In this document: in pieces, positions 24,770 through 33,223 of the stretch | Layout: every line of letters begins with the position of its first letter | Numbering within the stretch: the stretch's first letter is position 1 | Origin: MADRE2 sp964397015 | Lineage (GTDB): Bacteria > Desulfobacterota > Desulfobacteria > Desulfobacterales > Desulfobacteraceae | NCBI GenBank assembly: GCA_964397015.1 | Contig: CAYNHL010000003.1 | Span: forward strand, 5,468 to 69,467 | Direction: 5' to 3' | DNA: 64,000 bases | Translations under genes and position numbers: made by a program | Notes under the pieces: generated by a model | What the model was told of the DNA's origin: nothing | What the model saw: the letters and a program-made list of their open reading frames with translations, nothing else | Databases searched by the model: none

Positions 24770-25036
24770 ATGGCGAAATCAACACAATACAATCAATCAA
24801 GCCAATACGGCAAATCTGACGATTCCCTGGTTTTTGCTCATATCGCTATCGTTTTCTTTGCGCTCTTTGGATTTATCCTGAATTTTTTTAGAGGATTATG
24901 GGATGGCGTCAAACAGCTCGGTGCACTTCCCGGCTTTGTATTAAATCTGGGTAAAAAGCAGGCTGCACAGATTGGTGAAGCGGTATCTGATATGGAAATT
25001 GCCCGTGTATGGCAGCAACGTGATTCTAACAGCTAG
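24770..25036 (+). CDS. Small single-pass membrane protein of unknown function
   Basis: 88 residues; I do not recognise the family. GAGGAGGAACTT precedes the ATG, a very strong ribosome-binding site. The N-terminal 18 residues are polar and rich in serine, glutamine and tyrosine. A hydrophobic segment (FAHIAIVFFALFGFILNFF, about 22-40) is a likely membrane span, and an amphipathic tail with lysine, glutamate and glutamine follows. The gene is isolated: an NtrC-type regulator gene ends 162 bases upstream and a hybrid kinase gene converges from downstream. Confidence 0.65.
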   Translation: MAKSTQYNQSSQYGKSDDSLVFAHIAIVFFALFGFILNFFRGLWDGVKQLGALPGFVLNLGKKQAAQIGEAVSDMEIARVWQQRDSNS

Positions 25037-25085
25037 ATAGACCGGCCCTTCCTTTATTATTAAATTCTACCAGTACATCAAATTA

Positions 25086-28000
25086 TTATTCACGGGTCTT
25101 GCCGTCCAGCACACTGCGGATGGCAAGACTTAGTTCTTTTTTCTTGAAAGGCTTGCGCAAAAGGCCGGCACCGCCGATTTCTTCTGTTTTCTTTTTTGAT
25201 AAAAGCGTGCTGTTTCCAGACCAGAGTATAACCGGAATACCGGGCCTGATATTTCTGAATGCAATGCCCAGTTCAACCCCTGTAAGCCGTGGCATCGTTA
25301 TATCAGATATCAGCATGTCGAAACGGTCAGGATGTTTTTCAAACAATGACAGTGCCTCCTGGCTGTCGGTCATCGTTGTAACTTTATATCCCATTTCTTC
25401 AAGCATGTCCTGGACGATATAGGGCAGCACCTGTTCATCATCCACAACCAGCAAATGTTCCGTGCCTTTTTCAGCCACAGTGTCTTCAGGCGGTTCTTCG
25501 TCAATTTCCCTGGTAACTGCCGGCAGGTAGACATCAAATCGTGAACCTTTACCCGGGGTGGAATCCACTATAATGTCACCGCCGTGTTCCTTTACTATAC
25601 CGTGTACTGTAGCCAGTCCCAATCCTGTTCCGTGGCTTTTTTCCTTTGTGGTGAAAAAGGGGTCGAAAATTCTGGGCAGGATATCTTCGGGAATACCGCA
25701 TCCGTTATCTGAAACACTTAGCTTGATAAATGTACCGGGAAAAATATCCGGAGATGTTTTTGAAAAGTCAGGGCCAAGTTCGACAGCAGCCAGGGAAATG
25801 GCAAGTGTTCCTGCCTGGTTCATGGCCTGGGCCGCATTTGTCGCCAGGTTGGTGACCATCTGGTGAACCTGTGTGGGGTCTCCCTGGATGGGAGGAAGAT
25901 CTTCCGGGATGTCATGAGTGATGAGTAATGTGGAAGGCAGTGATGCCCGCATGAAATTTACGGCCTCTTTGACCACCACCCTGATATCTATTGTATTGAG
26001 TACGCTTTCTTTTTTTCTGCTGAATGTCAGGATTTGTGAGATAAGCGTCCTGGCTCTCTCACTGGCTGACAGAATGCCGGAAACACGTTCAAAGGCCTTG
26101 GTTTTTTCCGGAAATTCTTCCATGACCAGTTCCGCATATCCCACTATTGCAGCCAGGATATTGTTGAAATCATGGGCAATGCCTCCGGCCAGGACCCCCA
26201 TGGCCTCCATTTTCTGTGAGTGTCGAAGCCGCAGCTCCATGTTCTTTCTTTCCGTGATATCCATGTGTGTGCCGACCATGCGCTGGGCTTTTCCGGCATC
26301 GTCTTTTGCAACGGTTTTCCCCCTGCCCAGTATCCACCTGTAATCCCCGGCCTTTGTTTTCATGCGGAATTCCATTTCAAAGGGCCTGGAAGAAACAAGG
26401 TGATGTTCGATGGTTTTAAGCGCTTGGGGCAGATCATCAGGATGCAGCAGCGTTTCCCAGGTTTCAAACCGCATGGGCAGTTCATCCGGGTTGTATCCCA
26501 GCATGGTATAATAACGCGGGCTGAAATAGATCTCATTTGTATCGATAGTCCAGTCCCAGACGGCATCACTGACTGAATCCAGGGTCAGCTTGAGACGTTC
26601 CTCACTTGTTTTAAGTCTTTTTTCATCTTCTTTTTTTTGAGTGACATCTTCAAATATATTCACCAGCTCACCTGAAGGCAGTGTAAAAACATAGCTGTCA
26701 AAAGTCGCGTCAAGGTGATTGTCCCTGTAAGGGGCTGACAAAAGATGCTCCGGAACCCGGGCCTCAAAGACGCGTCGGAATATATCCAGTAGGCCCATCT
26801 CTTTGATGCCTGGAAAAAGGTCCTTCACATCCCGGCCGATGAGTTCGTTTTTATCCCTGTCGGCAATGGCTTCTCCTGCCTTGTTGATGTCTTTGAGAAT
26901 AAACTGCTTTCCATTGTCGGGACTCTCATAGATGGCAATGCCCAAAGCCACATTGGCGAACAGCTCCCTGAATCTTGATTCGTTTCTTTCAACCGCCTTT
27001 GTCGCTTCTTTCCATGCTGTAATATCCCGGATGACCAGGACGGTACCCAGGTATTCTTTTTTTTGATGCTGCAAAGGTGATATCGTGACCGCCGCAAAGA
27101 AAACACGGCCATTTTTGTTCAGCATTTCAAATTCATGGACCTGTTTTTTAGTGTGCGACAGCTGTCGGGGGGATAAAAATAACGGCAGCCTGTTCTTTTC
27201 TGCAGGAGCGAACAGTTCATCGACCGGCAGGGTAATTAAGGTGTTTTTATCATGGTCGAACAATGTAGTTGCCGACCGGTTGCAGTCAATAATCCGGGGG
27301 CGGTCCGGGCTGCTGTCCAAAATAAAGATCGCATCCTGCTGGCTGTTGAACACATTTTCCAGCATGGTCCTGGACTGGTGGAGTTCGGCTGTTCTTTTCC
27401 GTACCAGTTTTTCAAATGCTTCGGCTTTCTGGGTCTGGAATGACAGCAGGCTTTCTTCGTAACGGTGGCGCTGGATGGCCATGGCAAACAGGGTGGCCAG
27501 TCGCTTTACAATGGTCAGGTCAATGTCCATGTACCTGGTGGCCGGGTTGGCCAGGGCGATCTGACCTGCCACCTGGTCACCGATCATGGCCGGTACCCCT
27601 AAAAATGCGGTGATTTTGATATGGCCCGGCGGTGTTCCTGTAGATCGCGGATCATTTTCAAGATCATTTACCATGACAGGCTGGCGGTTTTCCAGCACCC
27701 ATCCCCACAAGCCCTCACATTTTTCAAAAACGATAGTTTTGTCCGGAATCCGGCATTCTTCCCAGATGTCTTTGGTCATGGTATGGCTTGTAAACAGCTC
27801 TTGTGAGTCGTCAAAGGTGCCGACAAATCCGTACTCGCTTTTTGTCAGTTCCTTGGCAACCTTTAACACGCGGTTGGAAATTCTTTCAAGACTGGTGGTT
27901 GTAAGCAGCAGGGAGGCCAGGCGGGACAGGGCGGTTTCGATGTCTTTTTGAAAGACAATGTCCTGTTCCACACGTTTTTTTTCAATTATTTCCCAGACTA

Positions 28001-28493
28001 CATCGGCATGGTAGGACAGGTTGTCGGCATCGGCCTGCGTGTAGGGTACGGGTTTGTTACCCACTCCCAGCACGGCTACCACCCTGTTATCCCGCATGAC
28101 CGGTACCACAAGCTCCCGGATGACAGGGGCATGCCCATCGGGCAGCCCTCTTTTGTTTACAACGGCACTGTAGTCGTTATGGATGACCGGTTTTTTTTTC
28201 CGGACACTGTCCGCCCACACCCCGGCCTGATCGAGATCGTAGTGTATCCCTTTGCCCTCTGCTTTGCAGAATTGTTCGAGTGTTCTTGTGGACCACTGCT
28301 GCAGCGTCAGGGACTGTTCATCAGGAGAGACAAAATGAAAAAAACTGATCACGCTCTGGGTCAGCGGTTCAATAGTGTCCAGGGCCAGGGTCATGAGTTC
28401 ATCCAGTGAAAGGGATGCGGCCTTTTGAATCAAAAACTGCCGGGTTTGAATGACCGGGTCTTCGGGTGCTGCTGATGATTTCTTTTTTTCCAT
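25086..28493 (-). CDS. Cytoplasmic hybrid sensor kinase (GAF-GAF-PAS-PAS-PAS-HisKA-HATPase-REC)
   Basis: 1135 residues. Two GAF-type domains (about 20-175 and 190-345) each show GVGN or GVPA strand motifs. A coiled coil leads to PAS domains at about 372-495, 505-620 and 632-750, the last with a PAC segment ending GTHMDITERK. H-box H774 lies in GGIAHDFNNILAAIVGYAEL; the ATPase has N-box NLATNAAQAM, DNGCGIPE and GTGLGLATVHG. The receiver (1012-1130) has D1064 in LISDITMPRLTG. No membrane segment is seen, so it probably senses cytoplasmic ligands or redox cues. It stands alone, with no regulator beside it. Confidence 0.9.
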   Translation of the reverse strand: MEKKKSSAAPEDPVIQTRQFLIQKAASLSLDELMTLALDTIEPLTQSVISFFHFVSPDEQSLTLQQWSTRTLEQFCKAEGKGIHYDLDQAGVWADSVRKKKPVIHNDYSAVVNKRGLPDGHAPVIRELVVPVMRDNRVVAVLGVGNKPVPYTQADADNLSYHADVVWEIIEKKRVEQDIVFQKDIETALSRLASLLLTTTSLERISNRVLKVAKELTKSEYGFVGTFDDSQELFTSHTMTKDIWEECRIPDKTIVFEKCEGLWGWVLENRQPVMVNDLENDPRSTGTPPGHIKITAFLGVPAMIGDQVAGQIALANPATRYMDIDLTIVKRLATLFAMAIQRHRYEESLLSFQTQKAEAFEKLVRKRTAELHQSRTMLENVFNSQQDAIFILDSSPDRPRIIDCNRSATTLFDHDKNTLITLPVDELFAPAEKNRLPLFLSPRQLSHTKKQVHEFEMLNKNGRVFFAAVTISPLQHQKKEYLGTVLVIRDITAWKEATKAVERNESRFRELFANVALGIAIYESPDNGKQFILKDINKAGEAIADRDKNELIGRDVKDLFPGIKEMGLLDIFRRVFEARVPEHLLSAPYRDNHLDATFDSYVFTLPSGELVNIFEDVTQKKEDEKRLKTSEERLKLTLDSVSDAVWDWTIDTNEIYFSPRYYTMLGYNPDELPMRFETWETLLHPDDLPQALKTIEHHLVSSRPFEMEFRMKTKAGDYRWILGRGKTVAKDDAGKAQRMVGTHMDITERKNMELRLRHSQKMEAMGVLAGGIAHDFNNILAAIVGYAELVMEEFPEKTKAFERVSGILSASERARTLISQILTFSRKKESVLNTIDIRVVVKEAVNFMRASLPSTLLITHDIPEDLPPIQGDPTQVHQMVTNLATNAAQAMNQAGTLAISLAAVELGPDFSKTSPDIFPGTFIKLSVSDNGCGIPEDILPRIFDPFFTTKEKSHGTGLGLATVHGIVKEHGGDIIVDSTPGKGSRFDVYLPAVTREIDEEPPEDTVAEKGTEHLLVVDDEQVLPYIVQDMLEEMGYKVTTMTDSQEALSLFEKHPDRFDMLISDITMPRLTGVELGIAFRNIRPGIPVILWSGNSTLLSKKKTEEIGGAGLLRKPFKKKELSLAIRSVLDGKTRE

Positions 28494-28693
28494 CGGTGTT
28501 AAACAGCCTTAAGATACTGGAAAAATCGTGTAATATAATGCCATGTCATGATATTCAAGTGAAATGTTATTATACTTGATTGCCCCTGTTATTCAAGCCC
28601 TGAAGTAGAAAATATCAGGGCAATTGTATGTAAATATTTTGCATGCGATACCCCCTTGAAGATATTCATTCCCGAACAAGCTGGGAAAAAAGA

Positions 28694-29791
28694 TCACTGG
28701 TATCGTCCTTTTAAAGCTTCTTCCGGATCGGCATATTCAATGGCAATGGCGTTGATCTGTTTTTCACAGGCCATGAAGACATCCACAAGGTCGGGATCAA
28801 AATGAGTGCCTCTATCCGATTGGATGATACCAACAGCTTTTTCATGGGAAAATGCCGGCTTGTAAATCCGCTTTGATATCAGGGCATCATAGACATCTGC
28901 CAGGGCCATTATGCGGCCGGCAAACGGGATGTCGGTTCCCTTCAATCCTTCAGGATAGCCGGAACCGTCCCATTTTTCATGGTGGGAATAGGCGATTTCC
29001 TGGGCAATGGTTAAAAAGGATTCGGTCCCCAGGCTTTTGGCCGATGTCATTATGATATCCCTGCCGTATACCGTATGTTTTTTGATTTCGCCGAATTCTT
29101 TGTCAGTGAGCCGCCCGGGTTTGAGCAGGATATTGTCCGGAATGCCAACCTTGCCGATATCATGGAGCGGGGCGGATTTGGTCAGCAGGTCAATGTACCG
29201 GTCGTCCATGGACCGGGATTTCCTGGTTTTCATTTCGCGGGTTCTTGTTGCCAGCAGGCGTACGTAATGCCTGGTCCGCTTGATATGTTCACCGGTTTCT
29301 TCATCCCTGAATTCAGCCAGCTTGCCGGCTATCTCGATCGTGACATCCTGGGTCAAATCGAGCTGCCGCGACTTCTGGATCACTTTCAACTCCAGGTTGT
29401 CCCTGTGCTCCTTTAGCATCAGGTGGGTGTTGACACGTTGTTCGAGCAGGTGGGGATTGAAGGGCTTTGTGATATAATCCACCGCTCCTAAGGCAAGTCC
29501 TTTTGTTTCATCGTTTTCGTCATTGAGTGCAGTCAGGAATATGACCGGAATTTTGGAAAACCTGTAATCCGATTTCAAGGCCCGGCAGACTTGGTAGCCA
29601 TCCATTCCGGGCATCATAACGTCCAGCAGGATAAGTTCCGGAAGGCTGCGGTCAACCAGCTTTAGTGCATCAGGTCCGCTTGTGGCGACACTGATAAGGT
29701 ATTTATCTGCAAGAGCCTCTACTATCAGATCGATATTTTGTTCAGAGTCGTCCACGACCATTATCTTTTTTTTCATTTCATTCATAATCAT
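28694..29791 (-). CDS. RpfG-type response regulator with HD-GYP phosphodiesterase domain
   Basis: 365 residues. The receiver (8-125) has D57 in LLDVMMPGMDGYQ. The HD-GYP domain (about 150-345) has the HD pair at 210-211 in LHDIGKVGIPDN and HHEKWDGSGYPEGLKG at 270-285, so the catalytic metal site and the GYP motif are intact. Such proteins hydrolyse cyclic di-GMP when phosphorylated. The ATG at 29791 overlaps the stop of the upstream hybrid kinase gene (ATGA), pointing to a cognate pair. It is the last gene of a sensory operon that also includes a Cache MCP. Confidence 0.94.
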   Translation of the reverse strand: MIMNEMKKKIMVVDDSEQNIDLIVEALADKYLISVATSGPDALKLVDRSLPELILLDVMMPGMDGYQVCRALKSDYRFSKIPVIFLTALNDENDETKGLALGAVDYITKPFNPHLLEQRVNTHLMLKEHRDNLELKVIQKSRQLDLTQDVTIEIAGKLAEFRDEETGEHIKRTRHYVRLLATRTREMKTRKSRSMDDRYIDLLTKSAPLHDIGKVGIPDNILLKPGRLTDKEFGEIKKHTVYGRDIIMTSAKSLGTESFLTIAQEIAYSHHEKWDGSGYPEGLKGTDIPFAGRIMALADVYDALISKRIYKPAFSHEKAVGIIQSDRGTHFDPDLVDVFMACEKQINAIAIEYADPEEALKGRYQ

Positions 29792-32700
29792 TCAGTTGTG
29801 TGATCGCCTGACAGCCTTGCCAGTTTCTGTTCGGCATCGGCAAAGCGGTAGCGGTCGATCAAGGGTTCTATGGCTTCAAGCCGTTTTTTCAGAGCCGGGC
29901 TGATGTCATATGTCTTTATCCGGGCCAAAAGGTCCCGGCATTCAGAAGGCTGTTGTTTTTGTATGGCATCCAGCAAAGACAGCATGTCTGCTTCAAGCTC
30001 GGGCGTGGCTGTTTCCATGACTGCAGCCAGTGATCCGGCAGTGTCAAGTACCTGTCTTATAAGCCTGCAAAAGGATAAAATATTGTCCTTGATCACATTT
30101 ACCGGTTCTCCTGTCTGATGGATTTCATCGAGGCGTACCAGTAATTTGCGCGCCGAGTCCCCTAGTGACCTGGCCCCGATCATTGTACCGATGGAGGACA
30201 GGTTGTGGGCCGAAAATCTGATTGACTCGGAGTCGCCGTTTTCAAGGGCTGTTATTATTGTTTGATCCACCTGGTCATAGGTGGTGGTGAATTTTTTCAG
30301 CATTTTGATATACAATGATTTCTGGTCGTCCACGTAGGCCAGACCGGCGGTTGTGTCGATGAGATCCGTGTCAATGAGTTCGGCTGGCTGTTTTCCTTTG
30401 TTTTCAGAAAATGATGTCCCTTTCAGCCATTTGTTCAGGATTATGGACAGAGTTTCCTTTTTTACAGGCTTGGTCAGGCAGTCATTCATTCCGGCCTCCT
30501 GGCAGCGGTCCTTTATGCCGGAGGGATCATGCCCGCTCAATGTTACAATAGGCACAGTACTTGCCCATGGAACCAGAAGAGCCCTTATCTGCCTTGTAGT
30601 TTCATATCCATCCATTCCGGGCATTTCAAGGTCCATGAATACCATGTGAAACCTGGATTGAGACAACATTTCAACGGCTGTTTCGCCATTGCCTGCCTCA
30701 TAGATGTCTGCGCCGGCTTTTTCTATAATTGCCGTGACAATCTCTCTGTTTATTGGATCATCATCTACAACCAGTATCTTTTTGCCTGCAAGCGACTGTT
30801 TATCATTATCTGCAGCCGGCTGCCTGTCCTGATGGTCCGTTGTTTTTACCAAAGGATGCCCGCTGTCATCCAAAAGGGACAATAAAGTTCTTATCAAGGT
30901 CATGGGAGGTACCGGGTATTCAATGAAAGTCAAAGATTCATTCCGGTCACCCAGCAGGGCTCGGCAACGGGATTCACAAAGGGGTTCTGTTTCGGGATGG
31001 TGAATTACCAGGGACTTTGTCTCTTTTGATTTGACAGAAATTACAGCCTGAAGGTTTTTTTCGGCATTGTCATTCAGCCGGTCCCGGTCCAGCCACTCCT
31101 GGCTGATGATGATAAAATCCAAAGGATCGGAAAATGGTTTGTCAGGGTAAACGGCCGGTTGCATGCCCAGGGCGTTGAGATTTGATTTCAAGGCTGCCGC
31201 AGGTCCGTCCGGATCGTCGATTATGTACACGGTTTTTTCAGCCAGGATCTCGACAGGCAGCCCTGGAATGCGGCTGGACAATGCAGGGGCAAAAGGCAGC
31301 GACACTGAAAAAACAGATCCCTGGCCAGGGCTGCTTTGAACTTCTATGCTGCCCTCCATGGCATCGGTGATTTTTTTTACAATGGCCAGGCCCAGGCCGG
31401 TGCCGCCATAGATCCTGGAACTGGACCCGTCAATCTGGGTAAAGGGTTCAAAAAGGCTGGACAGCTGGTTGTCCGACATTCCGATACCGGTATCCTTGAC
31501 AGTTATTTTAAGCCACAGGGATTTGTCCGTTCGTTCAATGATCTCCGACAGGATTTCCACCTGGCCGGCACTGGTATATTTCAATGCATTTCCTGCAATT
31601 TTCATTATAATCTGTGTGACCCGGGATGCATCTCCTGTCATGAAAAGCGGCAGACCATGGGAAAAGCTGTATGAAAACAGGATGTTCTTTTCAAGGGCCG
31701 TGAATTTCATGACCGTGACGATACGTTCCATTATATCGCCGAGCTGGAACTCTTCCTGCTTGATTGACATTTTTCCGGCATCGATCTTTGAAAAATCGAG
31801 TATGTCGTTGAGGATGGCCAGAAGGGCGTTGCCGGCTGAATGAATGTTTGAAATCCGCCGGTGCTGGGCCTGGGCCAGGCCGGATTCCATTGCCAGCCGG
31901 CTCATGCCGAGGATGGAATTCAAGGGAGTCCTGATCTCATGGGACATGGTGGCCAGAAAATCACTTTTTGCTTTTGTGGAAGACTCCGCCCTGGATTTGG
32001 CCTTCCTTAAATCCTGGATCATTTTTTTTCGTGCCGTTATATCCTCTTTGATTGCCACAAAGGAAACGATTTCCTTGTGGTCGTTGAAAATGGGGGAAAT
32101 TGAAGCCGATTCCCAGTAAAGCGTGCCGTCTTTTTTCCTGTTTTCAAATTCACCATGCCAGACCTGCCCGGATTTTATGGTTTGCCACAAACTGTTGTAA
32201 AATTCCGGGGACTGTTTTCCCGTGTTAAGGATACGCGGGTTTTGACCCAATGCCTCAGCACTGGTATAGCCTGTGACCTGTTCGAATTTTGGATTCACAT
32301 ATTCTATCTCTCCGTTTAAATCTGTTACCACCACGCTGACAGGGCTTTGCTCGACCGCCTGTGAAAGGCGCCTTATCTGGTCTTCGTTTTTTTTGCGCAC
32401 GGTGATGTCATGAAGAGTTTCCATGACCAGGTCAGGGGTGCCGTCAGGGGCGTAGCCTGCAATACTCGTCTGGCACAAAAAAGTCCTGTACCGGTTTTCG
32501 ACATCACGATGGGTGTGTTCACCTGTGTGGACTCTACCGTTTTCAAATGTTTTGCGGACAATACAGCTGCCGCATGGAGCACCTGCATGCTTTAATGTAC
32601 GGAAGCATTTTTTCTTTTCCATGTCAGGTCCAAAGATTTTTTTTGCTGGTTCATTTGCCCAGACGATATTCAATTCAGGGTCAAACATGCACATGGCATC

Positions 32701-33192
32701 GGGCACAGATTCCAGAATGCCTTTCAGTTTTGCCTCGTTTTTTTCAAGGGCAAGGGAGCTTTCCATGAGTTTAGTGATATTTTCATGGACCGCCACGGCC
32801 CATCTTTTTCCTTCCGCTTTGAACCAGGTCAGGTTCAGCCTGAACCACCGCTGGGTTTGTGGTGAATGGCAGGGGTAATCAACGGTAAAGGAATCGATTC
32901 GGCCGGCCAGCAGAGACCGGATCTGCGCGGCAACGTTCTTTGCCTGTTTCCGGCTGGTCCCGGTGACGTTGTCGCACAGATCGATGTAACATATACCCAC
33001 ACCGTAATTTTCCATTTTAAGGTGATTTTCGTCGGCAAATGCTTTCCATGCCCGGTTGACGAACACGATGGTTGAGGTATGATCCATCACGGCAACGTGT
33101 TCCGGCAGGGAATCCACGATCTTGTGAAAGATCCTGTGGGCAACGGGCCTGCCGGAAACGGATTGCGGTTCATGGTTTGCTGAAGGGTACAT
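29788..33192 (-). CDS. Hybrid sensor kinase (PAS x3-HisKA-HATPase-pseudoREC-REC-HPt)
   Basis: 1134 residues. PAS domains are at about 22-140, 155-268 and 275-392. The second has a cysteine cluster, C196, C207 and C210 (KKKCF...GAPCGSC). H-box H418 is in TMSHEIRTPLNSILGMS; the ATPase has N535 in IAGNALKYT, DTGIGM and GGTGLGLAIV. Residues 650-780 look like a degenerate receiver. A true receiver (804-925) has D854 in VFMDLEMPGMDG, and the C-terminal HPt has H996 in FSAHNLSSIG. A full phosphorelay to the overlapping HD-GYP regulator is therefore possible. No membrane segment is visible. It lies 31 bases downstream of the Cache MCP gene. Confidence 0.92.
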   Translation of the reverse strand: MYPSANHEPQSVSGRPVAHRIFHKIVDSLPEHVAVMDHTSTIVFVNRAWKAFADENHLKMENYGVGICYIDLCDNVTGTSRKQAKNVAAQIRSLLAGRIDSFTVDYPCHSPQTQRWFRLNLTWFKAEGKRWAVAVHENITKLMESSLALEKNEAKLKGILESVPDAMCMFDPELNIVWANEPAKKIFGPDMEKKKCFRTLKHAGAPCGSCIVRKTFENGRVHTGEHTHRDVENRYRTFLCQTSIAGYAPDGTPDLVMETLHDITVRKKNEDQIRRLSQAVEQSPVSVVVTDLNGEIEYVNPKFEQVTGYTSAEALGQNPRILNTGKQSPEFYNSLWQTIKSGQVWHGEFENRKKDGTLYWESASISPIFNDHKEIVSFVAIKEDITARKKMIQDLRKAKSRAESSTKAKSDFLATMSHEIRTPLNSILGMSRLAMESGLAQAQHRRISNIHSAGNALLAILNDILDFSKIDAGKMSIKQEEFQLGDIMERIVTVMKFTALEKNILFSYSFSHGLPLFMTGDASRVTQIIMKIAGNALKYTSAGQVEILSEIIERTDKSLWLKITVKDTGIGMSDNQLSSLFEPFTQIDGSSSRIYGGTGLGLAIVKKITDAMEGSIEVQSSPGQGSVFSVSLPFAPALSSRIPGLPVEILAEKTVYIIDDPDGPAAALKSNLNALGMQPAVYPDKPFSDPLDFIIISQEWLDRDRLNDNAEKNLQAVISVKSKETKSLVIHHPETEPLCESRCRALLGDRNESLTFIEYPVPPMTLIRTLLSLLDDSGHPLVKTTDHQDRQPAADNDKQSLAGKKILVVDDDPINREIVTAIIEKAGADIYEAGNGETAVEMLSQSRFHMVFMDLEMPGMDGYETTRQIRALLVPWASTVPIVTLSGHDPSGIKDRCQEAGMNDCLTKPVKKETLSIILNKWLKGTSFSENKGKQPAELIDTDLIDTTAGLAYVDDQKSLYIKMLKKFTTTYDQVDQTIITALENGDSESIRFSAHNLSSIGTMIGARSLGDSARKLLVRLDEIHQTGEPVNVIKDNILSFCRLIRQVLDTAGSLAAVMETATPELEADMLSLLDAIQKQQPSECRDLLARIKTYDISPALKKRLEAIEPLIDRYRFADAEQKLARLSGDHTTE

Positions 33193-33223
33193 AATGATAA
33201 TCTGCCATCCTTTTTTTGTCAGG

